Assembly (NCBI GenBank): GCA_033725935.1
Contig: MU867082.1
Span: 6,465-70,464, forward strand
Source of the DNA: Cladorrhinum sp. PSN259
Taxonomy: Eukaryota > Ascomycota > Sordariomycetes > Sordariales > Podosporaceae
Direction of reading: 5' to 3'
Length of the DNA stretch: 64,000 nt
The position numbers were made by a program, and so were the translations under genes. Below the pieces are notes generated by a model. It made no database searches. It saw only the letters and a list, made by a program, of their open reading frames with translations, and was not told the origin of the DNA. The stretch's first letter is position 1. Every line of letters starts with the position of its first letter. Below are positions 23,603 to 34,370 of this stretch, piece after piece.

Positions 23603-26600
23603 ATGCCCAGAGGCCGAGGATTAACGAGTCCTCTGCCGGCCGCCATGGACGGGAGGACATTCCCATTGGGGAGCAGCCAGCATGGCGCACCTGCTCTCCC
23701 GGAACGGCCGTCCCAGAGCTCGGTGCTTGCTCCAGTCTCCGAGATGCCTCCTCAAGCGCCGTCGCGCGGCATGGAGAGACTCTCGACCACCAATCTTCGC
23801 GGCACCTTCCGCTCGGGCATTGGGGGCGCTATGCAGCAAACCGTCAGGGTTGTCACACCTGAGCCAGCCGACGTCGCATTCGACACCCGCGACAGAAATA
23901 AGAATGGTAGCGGCGTGCCACAACTGCCCCGCGGTATTGGTTCCGTCTCGCCTCAGAGCTTGCCCAGGACCATTCCCGGTGCCTCCGTCGCCAGCGTGCC
24001 GACAGCTCCAGCGCCGCCAGCACCGCCGGCACCAGCAAGACGACAAGGTCTGGCCCTCAATGACCCCTTTCCAGCATCGTCTTTTGATAGTTCTTCGACG
24101 ACTCCTCCGCTGCGACAGTCCTCCTTTAGGCCCAGGACTCATACAATGGATGGCGCTTTCCGACAGCAACTTGCGCCTGCCGTTGAGGCTCGGCACCGGG
24201 TTGGCTCTTTTTCTTCGTCCCTGCCGACGACCGACGATTTGAGACTGCCTACTCTCCAATCGCCCCTCGATTCTTCTTCCCCAACCTCCTTCTCCTGCCA
24301 TAATAAGGACTATAAGGACAAAAAGTCATCTTCAGGCCGAAGTCGCTTGACAAAACGACCCTCATCACGTCCAAGCTCGCCACTTTTGTCCCTTCCACCT
24401 TCTGTCGACTCCCTGCCTCTCCCGATACCCACGGCCGATGCAAACAGGGTGTTACTGCTGATGAAGAATTTATGTGGGAGAATGCGTGGTGAAATTGAAT
24501 ATCAAAAAGATGGCAACGGGCTCTGGCGAAGTGGCATCTGCTATATTGAGGAAGAAAAGGGAAGCCTCATGTTTGATCCCGGAGACAACGGACCTTTTCA
24601 CACAGCCCTCGTGTCGGATCTCCGCGGTTGCCGGGTCATTCCCACGGATTGCCTAGAAAGCCATCATCATTGTCTCGAAATTACCACCCCCCAACTTAAT
24701 GGGGTGCTTCTCTTGAGGCCAATAATATATGAAGAGCTCGACTTATGGTTGGCTGCGCTTCTTTGTTGGCAGCAGTTACGGCCTGCTGTATCAAAGCAGA
24801 CAACCAACCGCCCAGGCCAAGGCACTAACATTCCCGTACGGGAGATGACACGCCGCGCCTCGTCTTCTGGCCTACGAGATGCTGCCATTATCAAGTTTGG
24901 CAGAGTGATGATATGGGATAAAGGAGTGGCAACCTCTCCTCGAGCTATTGTCAAACGACCTTCAACACGGGACCTACGCTCTTCGCAAACGTCATGGAGA
25001 AGAGTATCATGCATTCTACACGATAACGGAGAGCTCAAGCTCATGACAGAAAACGACGTCCATGTGTTGTCAGTTATCGAGCTTCCCCAGTTGGCAAGAT
25101 CAGCCATTCAACTACTCGACAAATCCGTTCTGGATGAGGATTACTGTTTGGCCATCTTCCCCATCTACTCTTCCACGTCAACACAGCTGTCAATATTTAG
25201 GCCACTCTATATAGCGCTCGAGTCGCGAGTCCTGTTCGAGGTGTGGTTTGTCTTGCTGCGTGCTTTTACAGTCCCTGACATTTACAACCTTGATCCGCCC
25301 AATGGGGGGCAAGTTTGCGAGGTTACAGACCTCCATACCGAGCCCCCAGGAGAGACTTTTAGGCTGGAAAAGACGATACATGTCCGTGTTACCGAGGCCA
25401 AGTTTCGAGGGCGGACCATGCACTTGGACGGCGGGCTCTCGATGGTTGATCGCCACGGTAAGCCTCCCGATCATGACATTCTCACAGGAAATTACCTGGC
25501 TGAGGTGATTCTTGATGGCGAGGTTCGAGCAAGAACCACAACAAAAATGGATACCAAGAAGCCATTTTGGCGCGAAGACTGCGAATTTGTTGATCTCCCA
25601 GCATCTCTCCCTTATCTCTCAATCCTTCTCAAAAGGGTTGACGGGGGCGTAGACAGTTTTGCCCACCAATTGCAGGCCACACTGGGATTGGCGAAAGCAG
25701 GCAGCATAACAGAGGTATTGTGCGGCTCTGTTGATATACCGCTCCATCAGCTTGACCGTGGGAAGGATCATGAACAGTGGTTCCAGATCTGCGATGAGAG
25801 GCAGCAGTCTGTTGGTTCCATGCTCGTCAAGGTCCATCATGAAGAATTGGTTGTTCTCCTGTCGAAACATTACCAGCCGCTGTCGGACTTGCTCCATCGA
25901 TTCAGCTCCGGGCTGACCGCACAGATTACGGAGGCCCTTCCCGGCAGCCTCCGTCGGGTCGCGGAGATATTCCTCAACATCTTCCAGGTTTCAGGGAGCG
26001 CAAATGAATGGCTTCAAAACATGGTGGAAGAAGAAATTGATGGAGTTGGAACCCAAGCGACATTAAAGAAGCCCAGGTTCAGCAACCGCCTGAAATCTAA
26101 CGAGTCGCTTGAGTCCACCAGTGACCGGGAGCAGCTTGTTCGTGATATGAATAAGTCATTACAAGGAGAGGCCAACTTGCTGTTCAGAGGCAACTCTCTG
26201 CTGACTCAGGCGCTGGAATTTCACATGCGGCGCCTGGGCAAGGAGTATTTGATGGAGACGCTTGCGGACAAGATATATGAGATCAATGAGCTCAACCCAA
26301 ACTGCGAGGTGGATCCGAGCAAGCTACAACATGGAGATGACCCTAAAGAACACTGGAATCTGCTCATTGAGTTGACCAACGAGCTCTGGGATTGCATTGC
26401 TACGTCTGCTAACCGGCTGCCTGTCGAACTTCGTCAAATCCTCAAGTACATTAGGGCCGTTGCTGACGATCGGTATGGGGATTTTCTTCGCACCGTTACC
26501 TATACCTCAGTCTCAGGCTTCTTATTCCTGCGGTTTCTGTGTCCAGCTATTTTGAACCCGAAGCTATTTGGTCTACTACGTGATCACCCACGGCCCCGAG

Positions 26601-27682
26601 CTCAACGTGCCCTAACATTAATAACAAAGGGAATCCAAGCGCTTGGGAACTTGTCAACGATTGGCAAGAAGGAGACTTGGATGGAGCCCATGAATCGCTT
26701 TCTCAGCGCTCAGCGGCAGTCTTTCAAGGATTTCCTTGATGCTGTTTGTGCTGTCCCTGCCGGTAATAAGGTCGCATTCCAGGCTTCATATTCTACGCCC
26801 ATGACGATTATGGGACGTTTACCGCCAATTGCGAGGGAAGGCTTTCCATCTCTGCCTTATCTTCTTGAAAGCGGGAGGAACTTTGCGGCGCTGGTCAAGT
26901 TGTGGATGGATGCGCATCCCGGCGAGACGGCGCATGCGTATCAGGGTGACTTGCTCCAATTCCACCGCCTGTGCGTGGACTTACATCAGCGGTCCGGAGA
27001 TTGCTACGCAAGGATTGAGAGCTTAAGGGCTGCCGAGATGGCGAGCCAGATGGCTGATGATAGGATTAGCTTGACTGATGCCTTGGATAGGATAAGTCTG
27101 GGAGATACGATCAATATATCCTCGTACAGCAGTAGTACTGTCGTTTGGGGCATGGAAAGTGAGAGTGGAAGACCGCCCGGCTCGTCAGGAAGCGAGATGG
27201 AGGGTTCTATTGACACGTTATCGCCTGGAGGGAACAATAGAGATACGATACGATTCGGCAGCCATAACAATTATCCCAACAACAACCACAACAACAACAG
27301 GGGTGAGACCAATCGACAAGTCTCGAGGAGCAGTGAGATGTTCGGTAGTCAAGGGCCTGGCGGGACTGTGCGCGCTATAAGGAACGGGATACACCCGAGG
27401 AAACTTTTGAGCGGGTTCATAAGAAAGACGAGGACGGCGGGCAGCTCGCCTGATGAGGTTCTGTCGAGCGGTGGTGGTTCGGGAGCAATGACGACGTCTT
27501 CTTCCTCTGCGAGCTTGAGTAGAGATCGTGAGAGGGAGCAGCAGCGTGATAAGGAGCCTCGGGATGAGCGGGAGCCAAACAATCATGTTTGGGATAGGAT
27601 CAGGGAGAGAGAGCGGGATAGGAACAAACTTGTTGGGTTGCCTGAGATACGACAGGGCGAGCAGGCTGGGGATAAGCGGTAA
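23603..27682 (+). CDS. Ras-family GTPase-activating protein with C2 domain (probably BUD2 type)
   Basis: Single-exon protein of 1359 residues that should stimulate GTP hydrolysis by a Ras-like GTPase. Order: a disordered Ser/Pro-rich N-terminus to about 280; two PH-like regions (about 285-400, containing GLWRSGICYIEEEKGSLMF, and about 430-570); a C2 domain (about 590-720, YLAEVILDGEVRARTTTKMD); and the RasGAP domain (about 830-1100). The GAP domain has the arginine-finger loop LLFRGNSLLTQALE, with Arg862 as the likely finger, and the FLRFLCPAILNPKLFGLL block. The C-terminal 200 residues are low-complexity and basic. The C2-plus-RasGAP layout matches fungal Bud2/Cla2, which acts on the Rsr1/Bud1 GTPase in polarity, but a different RasGAP subfamily is possible. 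ATG 23603 is the first in frame; Met15 at 23645 is an alternative start. Confidence 0.88.
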   Translation: MPRGRGLTSPLPAAMDGRTFPLGSSQHGAPALPERPSQSSVLAPVSEMPPQAPSRGMERLSTTNLRGTFRSGIGGAMQQTVRVVTPEPADVAFDTRDRNKNGSGVPQLPRGIGSVSPQSLPRTIPGASVASVPTAPAPPAPPAPARRQGLALNDPFPASSFDSSSTTPPLRQSSFRPRTHTMDGAFRQQLAPAVEARHRVGSFSSSLPTTDDLRLPTLQSPLDSSSPTSFSCHNKDYKDKKSSSGRSRLTKRPSSRPSSPLLSLPPSVDSLPLPIPTADANRVLLLMKNLCGRMRGEIEYQKDGNGLWRSGICYIEEEKGSLMFDPGDNGPFHTALVSDLRGCRVIPTDCLESHHHCLEITTPQLNGVLLLRPIIYEELDLWLAALLCWQQLRPAVSKQTTNRPGQGTNIPVREMTRRASSSGLRDAAIIKFGRVMIWDKGVATSPRAIVKRPSTRDLRSSQTSWRRVSCILHDNGELKLMTENDVHVLSVIELPQLARSAIQLLDKSVLDEDYCLAIFPIYSSTSTQLSIFRPLYIALESRVLFEVWFVLLRAFTVPDIYNLDPPNGGQVCEVTDLHTEPPGETFRLEKTIHVRVTEAKFRGRTMHLDGGLSMVDRHGKPPDHDILTGNYLAEVILDGEVRARTTTKMDTKKPFWREDCEFVDLPASLPYLSILLKRVDGGVDSFAHQLQATLGLAKAGSITEVLCGSVDIPLHQLDRGKDHEQWFQICDERQQSVGSMLVKVHHEELVVLLSKHYQPLSDLLHRFSSGLTAQITEALPGSLRRVAEIFLNIFQVSGSANEWLQNMVEEEIDGVGTQATLKKPRFSNRLKSNESLESTSDREQLVRDMNKSLQGEANLLFRGNSLLTQALEFHMRRLGKEYLMETLADKIYEINELNPNCEVDPSKLQHGDDPKEHWNLLIELTNELWDCIATSANRLPVELRQILKYIRAVADDRYGDFLRTVTYTSVSGFLFLRFLCPAILNPKLFGLLRDHPRPRAQRALTLITKGIQALGNLSTIGKKETWMEPMNRFLSAQRQSFKDFLDAVCAVPAGNKVAFQASYSTPMTIMGRLPPIAREGFPSLPYLLESGRNFAALVKLWMDAHPGETAHAYQGDLLQFHRLCVDLHQRSGDCYARIESLRAAEMASQMADDRISLTDALDRISLGDTINISSYSSSTVVWGMESESGRPPGSSGSEMEGSIDTLSPGGNNRDTIRFGSHNNYPNNNHNNNRGETNRQVSRSSEMFGSQGPGGTVRAIRNGIHPRKLLSGFIRKTRTAGSSPDEVLSSGGGSGAMTTSSSSASLSRDREREQQRDKEPRDEREPNNHVWDRIRERERDRNKLVGLPEIRQGEQAGDKR

Positions 27683-28354
27683 CAACATGTAATCTAGCTT
27701 GATCCTACAGTTCTGGATTGATTTAGAGGAGGAGGAGGAGGAGGAGGAGGAAGAAGAAGAAGAAGAAGAAGAAGAAGAAGAAGAAGAAGAAGAAGAAGAA
27801 GAGGAAGGGGGAGGAGGGTGATTCAGAAAAACCGAATGAGCCCCCTGAAATTTTGGCATGGTGGACTTTGATCTGTCTACCAACCCAACTTTACTGGCAC
27901 TATATACATACTTTTAGCGACAAGCACATTGCAGGATATTTGTGTGCAAAAAACCAATTACATTGCTTTGGAAGGAAAGGAGGGGATGGAGGAAAGAAGA
28001 ATTCCTGATACATAGCGCTTGGCAAAAAGAAGAAGTAGAAAGAAACGAATCATTATCTATCTATATGATCAAACATATATCCCATCACTTCAAGTCCATG
28101 AAATTGGTGTCATAAACCTCATTGTGTTGTTGCCTTTCGTCAAGTAATGAGGACAAAAGGCTTTCAGTATTCCATTCCACGAAGTTTTTATCAAACCCAT
28201 CAATTCGTTCCAAGTCATATCACCTTTGCGCCCATGTTCCATTTTTCCCCACTTTATGTGAAGCATCTTGAAAAACTACTACCTAGTTGACCCAAGTAAT
28301 GTCGTCTGTTTCTAGACTATCCTAGACATCTTTCCCTCTTCTAATTACCATTGA
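27683..28354. other. Convergent 3' spacer with purine microsatellite
   Basis: Between the stop of the RasGAP (+) and the stop of the Cyp40-type gene (-). Contains a long GGA/GAA repeat followed by A/T-rich sequence. No gene seen. Confidence 0.65.
27725..27817 (+). repeat. (GGA)n(GAA)n microsatellite
   Basis: A compound trinucleotide tract: GGA units, then about 20 GAA units, then GGA-like units again. It starts about 40 bases after the RasGAP stop codon, so it is probably in that gene's 3' UTR. Being a pure purine tract, it could form triplex DNA and is likely to vary in length between strains. Confidence 0.95.
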
Positions 28355-29549
28355 TTAGGAGAAGAACTTCTTATAAGCAGCCTTCTCCTTTGCGAGTCTC
28401 GCAGCGGCAGCCTTCTTGACTGCCGCAAGCTCGTTCGCGATAGCGACATCCTCAGGCGCAAGCTTCTTGGCCTCCTCCAAACTCTCAAGCGCAGACTCCT
28501 CATCCTTGAGGCGCACCTGAGCGAAGCCGCGGCGATAAAGGGCCTTGGCCTTGTCCTTGCCCGAGATACTGGCAACCGCAAGCGCGCTGTTAGCAGCACG
28601 GATGGTCTCCTCCCAAGCACTCAACTTGAGGTTCATCAGCGCCGCATTGCTATTGAGCGAGATTCTGAGAGCGTCAATCTTGTCCTTGGTGTCCGCCGGT
28701 TCGTTGTCAAGGTCGGGGTCCTCATTGAGGTATCGGATGCCCTTCTCGTACTTGTCGAGCGCCTTGGAGAGGTCGCCCTTCTTGAACGCCTTGTTGCCAA
28801 ACTCCTTGCAGTCGCTTGCGATCTTGAGAATCTTGGAGGCGGAGAGGGCCTCGTCTCCCGTTACCTCGTCCTCGGGGAAGTCCTCGTACTCGTCACCGTA
28901 CTCGTCGGCAGTCTTAGTGTTGGCGCTGACGGTTTCTGACTCTGAGAGCTCACCGCAGTCAGCGATGATGGCGTCCTTGACCGGCTTGTCCGATTGTGTG
29001 TTGAGATTTTCGAGCTGGCGCACGACGGATTTTCCGGAGAGGACCTCGCCGAACACTACGTGCTTGCCGTCGAGGTGGGGGGTTGCGACGGTCGTAATGA
29101 AGAACTGGGAACCGTTGGTGCCTGTATAAAGCGCAAAGTGCGGTCAGCATCTCTTTTTTCACCTTCAGGAGCTTCTAGTAGTACGTACCAGGACCAGCAT
29201 TGGCCATGGAGAGAAGGAAAGGACGGTCGTGCTTGAGCTCGAAATTCTCATCCTCGAACTTGGCGCCGTAAATAGACTCGCCGCCGGTGCCATTGCCAGC
29301 TGTGAAGTCACCACCCTGGAGCATGAACTGCTTGATGATTCGGTGGAAAATAGAGCCCTTGTAGTGCAGAGGCTTGCCCGCCTTGCCGACACCCTTCTCG
29401 CCGGTGCAGAGAGCGCGGAAGTTCTCGGCCGTCTTGGGGACAACATCGTTGTAAAGCTCGAAAGTAATGCGACCAGTCGGCTTGCCGCCAATGGTGACGT
29501 CGAAGAAGACGCGGCTGCGGGCGGCCTTCTTGGTCTCGTCTGAGCTCAT
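28355..29549 (-). CDS. CPR6: Cyp40-type cyclophilin (peptidyl-prolyl isomerase D, CPR6-like)
   Basis: Hsp90 co-chaperone of 375 residues with an N-terminal cyclophilin domain and C-terminal TPR repeats. Exons 29549-29189 and 29121-28355, separated by an intron with GTACGT donor, GCTGAC branch point and ACAG acceptor. The isomerase domain (1 to about 178) has the active-site run FHRIIKQFMLQGGDF and NGSQFFITT. Where cyclophilin A carries the cyclosporin-contacting Trp, this protein has His (PHLDGKHVVFGEV), as Cyp40 proteins do, which usually means weaker cyclosporin binding. After an acidic linker (DEYGDEYEDFPEDE), TPR helices begin (KEFGNKAFKKGDLSKALDKY) and run to the end (KALYRRGFAQVRL); in this family they bind the C-terminal MEEVD of Hsp90. 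Length and layout are normal. Confidence 0.96.
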
Positions 29550-30156
29550 GGCGTAGGTTGTGTAAGTGTACGAGATGGGTAGTTGAATTATTGGGGAAGA
29601 CGGCGACGGTTTACTTGGGAACTAGTTACTTAATGGGTCTTGTTTCAGTCGGAGCTCCAAGCTACCATTTTGGAGTACTTCTTAGGTGAGAGTTTGGTGG
29701 GTGGTAGGTGTAGGTGACACAGGATTAAACTCACCGATGGCGGGGTTGGAACCTGTAGGAAGGTTCAGATGTTTGCTGTTGTTGGTGATTTGTTTGAGCT
29801 CACTTTTTGCAAATTTAATTTTATTGGAAGCAGAAGATCACGAAGAATTGGGATTGGATTCATGGACTACTAAATAAATCAGAGGCTGCTTTTGGGCAAT
29901 GGGCAGCTCCCAAGGCCTTCCCCTAGGCTTCATGCAGGGAGGACGTTTCTTGAACCTTCGAAATGGTGGGGCTTGTCAACAGTCCGGAAAGAGGGGCACT
30001 TTGGGGGAGGAGCTGAAATCCCAAAGTCACCGTGCCGCGATGCCGTTTTAGGAAAGGTTGAATGTTTCTCCAGGGTACTGCCTGCCGGGTCCGGGAGCCC
30101 CGTAGGGGGCAGCCACCCGCTGGACTGGCACCTGTTTGAACTTCAATCATGCATAC
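29550..30156. other. Spacer: Cyp40 promoter and 3' end of the tRNA deacylase
   Basis: About 600 bases between two minus-strand genes. Short open frames only. A GC-rich patch near 30080-30130 contains short complementary stretches, but I do not recognise a structured RNA. Confidence 0.55.
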
Positions 30157-31034
30157 CTAATGAAAGCGGCGCCACATGAACAGTGAACAACCACATGCCA
30201 CCATAATGATCAAAGCAGAACCCAACAACGTTTGGAATTCTACCTGGTCTTCGGAGCTCTCCGGCGTTGGATTGACCTGTTTTATCTTCTTTTGGTCCTT
30301 GGAATCTTTAAGGGGCGGCACAGCATTGAGCTCCAATGTGACCTTTTTGATGTCAGCAAAAGACGGACTCTTGAAATGTTGCCAGAAAAAGGAGCTTCTC
30401 ACCGGCCCATCGTTTACCAGAGCAACCTCCATCATAGCCTGGAATACTCCATCCTTCACTCTTTCTGCCTTGTAGCCCTCCTGGACCTTGCGATAGAAGT
30501 GCTGGTATAAAAGTTTGGCCTCATCACCGCCCATGGCGCCGTGGAAGTCTGGCTTACTCCCCTTTTTTGTCGAGGCCAGAAGTGTGAACTGAGACACTAT
30601 TGGGTAGAGTCGGGGAATCAGAAATCATGCAAGAAATCTGACACGAGGTCCCTGATGACAAAAAAAAACTTACCGCAAAGGACCTCACCGTTGATGTCTC
30701 GAACACTGCGCTTCCACTACAATGTGAACATCAGTGTCAGCATCTCCATTCTTGATAAAAGTCTCGCATTTGATAACATAGTCTCATACTCGGCCACCTG
30801 CATCATCATCCCACAGCTTTAACTTGAGAACCTTTGCTGCCAGAGACTCTGCCTCTTTCTCTGTGTCCCCAGGAGCAACAGCAGCCAGAACAACAATTCC
30901 CTGTCCTATAGAAGAGACCACCTCCTGGTCCACCGTCACCGAGGCAGAAAGCACACGTTGAAGAATAGCTATTCATTGTCACTTAGAATTATGGCCAGTG
31001 ACAAGCAAGATCAAGACAGGGACAGACCTTTCAT
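30157..31034 (-). CDS. DTD1: D-aminoacyl-tRNA deacylase (DTD), with predicted C-terminal membrane tail
   Basis: Hydrolyses D-amino acids (and glycine mischarged on tRNA-Ala) from tRNA, a proofreading step in translation. Exons: 31034-31028 (only ATG AAA G), 30968-30790, 30716-30674, 30596-30403 and 30342-30157, giving 202 residues. The fourth intron (30402-30343, 60 nt) is required to restore NDGPVTLEL; read through, it stays open and inserts 20 residues. Family motifs: an N-terminus beginning MKAILQRVLSASVTVD, SQFTLLAS, and the Gly-cisPro-type NDGPVT. DTD proteins are usually about 150 residues. Here a hydrophilic linker follows (KDQKKIKQVNPTPESSEDQ), then a hydrophobic stretch of about 20 residues starting LLGSALIIMVACGC and ending in basic residues, like a tail anchor. 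The first intron has an unusual GTCTGT donor. Confidence 0.9.
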
Positions 31035-32156
31035 TTTTTTATTATTTCTTTTTGTGGGCTTTTGATGGCCTTGTTTGCTACAGTGCCCCTGGAGATTATA
31101 TCCAAAAGTGGTGAGATGCGCATCAAATGCACCTCTTTTGGACGGCGGCAGCTTTGTCAGCCTCTGGCAGACCGGTAGGCAAACAGAAAAAGCGGGGCAT
31201 TTCAGCTGACAGACCATTCCAAGCCCAGAATCTCCAGACATTTTCCGTCTGAAGGCGGCAGCAGAAACATGGTGGGTGGACCGTTAAAGTTAAAGATAAC
31301 AAACTAGTTATCACCGAGTGGCGTTGATTGGCCTCTAAATGCAGTAAACCCCTATAGAGGAAATCAAAGCTTACACCAGAGGCTAATAATGAGACTTTTA
31401 CACAAATTAATGCTTCAAATTAACAAATACCTGCTGTGCAGGCATCACTGTAGAAGCCGCGGGACCATACATCTAACGAGAGCGCTAAGGAACCAAACCT
31501 GAAAGAAGAGGAGACAGTGCGAGGATCGTAAGATACTGCCCACCTGGAGTAGGTAATTACTGAAAGCTGGTTGGGGACCGGGACCTTCCATTCTTTGATC
31601 TGGGCACTCTGGCAGGGTTGTTCTCAATACAGTACTTACCGGGCCGTCTCGGTGCGCAACAAACAACCTCCTACGGACAGCCTTTCTGCGCGGGCCAGTC
31701 TCGTTTCAGTAGAGAAGCAGCAAAGCAATTCATTTGTCTCTCGTGACAATTCGTCGCCGCCTGCCATCCAACCTAGGCAAAACAACATCCACACTAACCC
31801 CTCCCCCCCCCCCCCTTACCAACATACATTACTATCTACAGGTATGTCCTGCCGGTGCTGCTGCTTGCGTATTGCATTAATTTCCACAGGTCGTGCTGTG
31901 TGACGTGCGACCATTCAAGTTCCCACATTTTGACGGATCGGAGCTAATCAAGAAGCTCCCGCAGCCGACTCGATTCGCCCGCTACATCCCCCAACTGACC
32001 ATCCACGAGCACAAGCACCTTCCCTGGAAATCCGGTCGCGCGACGACCAAACCGCTGCCTACCCGGACGCCCTTTTAGCATCATTGATTCCGGCCTCGTC
32101 CTTTCCCTCACACTTAGCTGGCAGTTGCCCATCACGGCAGCATTACTCTCGACAAG
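31035..32156. other. Divergent 1.1-kb promoter region (DTD / NOT3)
   Basis: Holds the promoters of the tRNA deacylase (-) and NOT3 (+). A C homopolymer lies at about 31803-31815. A possible 5' UTR intron of NOT3 is visible at 31842-31889 (GTATGT donor, CCACAG acceptor); this is a low-confidence reading. No additional gene supported. Confidence 0.55.
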
Positions 32157-34370
32157 ATGGCGGCGCGGAAGCTGCAGCAAGAAGTCGACAAATGCTTCAA
32201 AAAGGTGGCAGAAGGGGTCGCTGAATTTGAAGCAATCTACGAAAAGATCGAGCAGTCAACAAACCAAGCACAAAAGGAGAAGCTCGAGGACCAGCTCAAG
32301 CGCGAGATCAAGAAACTGCAACGGTTGCGCGATCAGATCAAAACGTGGGCTGCCTCTAATGACATAAAGGACAAGCAACCGCTCCTGGAGCAGAGGAGGT
32401 TGATAGAGACGGTTTGTGATACCCAGCCAGCACGCCCTCTGTATAGAGGGGGTTGTTCTTCTTCGCAAGAGCTCATGACGCTTACATGTACCCCTGTGTT
32501 TGTCTTTGTCTAGCAAATGGAAAGGTTCAAGGCTGTCGAGAAGGCCATGAAGACGAAAGCGTACTCGAAAGAAGGATTATCTGCGGCGGCCAAGCTGGAT
32601 CCGAAAGAGCAGGCCAAGATGGAAGCGAGCGAGTTCCTGAGCAGCATGGTCGACGAGCTAGAACAGCAGATCGAGGCCCTCGAGGCCGAAGGAGAATCAA
32701 TACAGGCCACCATGAAGAAGGGGAAAAGCCAGAGTGCCAAGGCGGAGCGCATAGCGGAAATTGAGCGCATTATCGAACGACATAAATGGCATCAAGGGAA
32801 GCTCGAGCTGATACGGCGCTCCCTGGAAAACGGTGGGGTCGAGACCGAGCAGGTCAACGACCTCGAGGAGAGCATCAAGTACTACGTATCGGACGGTATG
32901 AATGACGATTTCATGGAGGACGACGGCATGTACGACGACTTGGCGTTGGACGAGGAGGAGGATGCGTACGGCATGAACCTGGAAAACGACAAGAGCTCCT
33001 CCCAAGACACCCAATCTGTACAGGACGACACGGTGGCCGAATCCGACTCGAAACCTGCGGCTGCCATTGCGCCTGTGAAGCAGAGGACTGTGGCCGAGTC
33101 TGTAGCCAGCTCGGCTGCCCGCCGTCCTTCGGCGCAACTCAAGTCTCCGCTCCCAACGCTTGCAACGGTGCACAGCAACTCGGTGCCCGCCGTGAGCAAC
33201 GGTACTGCAGGAAACGTGGCCATGAAGCCTGCAGCATTACCAACGAGGCCGGCGGAGGGGTTGAAGTATGCCAGCGCCGCAGCAGCGGCAGCAGCAAGCG
33301 ACAAGAACAATGTTGGGATTGCGCCTTTACCACCGCCGCCTGGTGCAACACCAGCTGCCGGTGTCTCTCCCCTCCCAAGCCAAGCAAGGACAAGCACGAC
33401 CAACTCCCCAAGTATCGCACCGATACAACCAGTGGCACAAGACAAGGCACACAGCCTACCAGCGCAGCCATCAAGTCAACCGACCAAGCCTACGGCTTCC
33501 AAGGGCAAGGCACCAGCACAACCAGCGCCAATCTCTGCGTTATCTTCGGCACCGTCATCGATACCGCCATCAGCATCGGCAGCAGCACCAACGATACCAC
33601 ACGAGACCGGAGATTCTTCATTAGGGGGTTTGTTTTACCTGACAAGTGATATACAGCTCAATTGGCGTCTTACTAACACGAGAAGCAGCAGCGCATACCA
33701 ACGGTGCAACGAATGGTATCAGACCGATCGAAGAAGAAGACGAGGAGGAGGAGTCGATATATCATCTCCCTGCCTCCCTGCAAGACTTGGTCGAGTCGTA
33801 TGAGGTGACCAAGAAGCGTTCGTCATTTTTCAACTCGCCTGTGACGCAAAGAATGCAAGCGTTGTCAGAAGCATCCAAACCTGATCTTCTTGATGCCGAG
33901 CCACCACGCGCTCATCCCGAGTTTAGGGTGAATGGACCTGCTCAATTTCCCCAGGAGCCATTACCGATACTTGACGACCCTCGACTGTACGAGCGGATAG
34001 ACCCCGACACGCTTTTCTATGTCTTTTACTACAAGCAAGGGACGTATCAGCAGTTTTTGGCAGCAAGATCACTCAAAGAGCAGAGTTGGAGATTTCACAA
34101 GCAGTATCAGACTTGGTTCCAAAGACACGAGGAGCCAAAGGCCATTACGGAAGAGTTTGAGCAGGGAACTTATCGCTTCTTTGACTATGAGAGCACATGG
34201 TGTGTAAATACTTTGCGGGGCTTCCTTTAGCCTACCCAGCCCCTAATCCCCCTTTTTCCGTTTTGCTCCTCCTTTCTAGCAGACAGTCTGCTAACATGCA
34301 AACTAGGATGAACCGTAGAAAGGCAGATTTCAAATTTGCCTACAAGTTCCTTGAGGATGACGTAGCATAA
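32157..34370 (+). CDS. NOT3: CCR4-NOT complex subunit NOT3/NOT5
   Basis: Scaffold subunit of the CCR4-NOT deadenylase and transcription regulatory complex, 647 residues. Exons: 32157-32411, 32514-33627, 33689-34199 and 34307-34370. The N-terminal coiled-coil Not3 domain (1 to about 235) starts MAARKLQQEVDKCFKKVAEG and includes RERI-like helices up to RHKWHQGKLELIRRSLENG. A long low-complexity Ala/Pro/Ser linker follows. The C-terminal NOT box (about 500-647, LPILDDPRLYERIDPDTLFYVFYYKQGTYQQ) ends in YESTWMNRRKADFKFAYKFLEDDVA, which needs the last intron (GTGTGT...ACTAG) to be spliced. The acceptor of the third intron is a tandem AAGCAG, so the linker may have one Ala more or less. Fungi usually have a single NOT3/5 gene, so either name fits. 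Confidence 0.96.

Noticed and set aside
23621..24301. 226-codon open frame antisense to the RasGAP N-terminus
   Set aside because: Overlaps a low-complexity coding region; Arg/Gly/Ala-rich with no domain.
27218..27883. Open frame with a long poly-Ser run opposite the RasGAP 3' end
   Set aside because: The Ser run is only the reverse reading of the GGA/GAA microsatellite.
30060..30130. GC-rich patch that might be a structured RNA or tRNA
   Set aside because: No complete cloverleaf, no A-box/B-box pair and no long uninterrupted stem.
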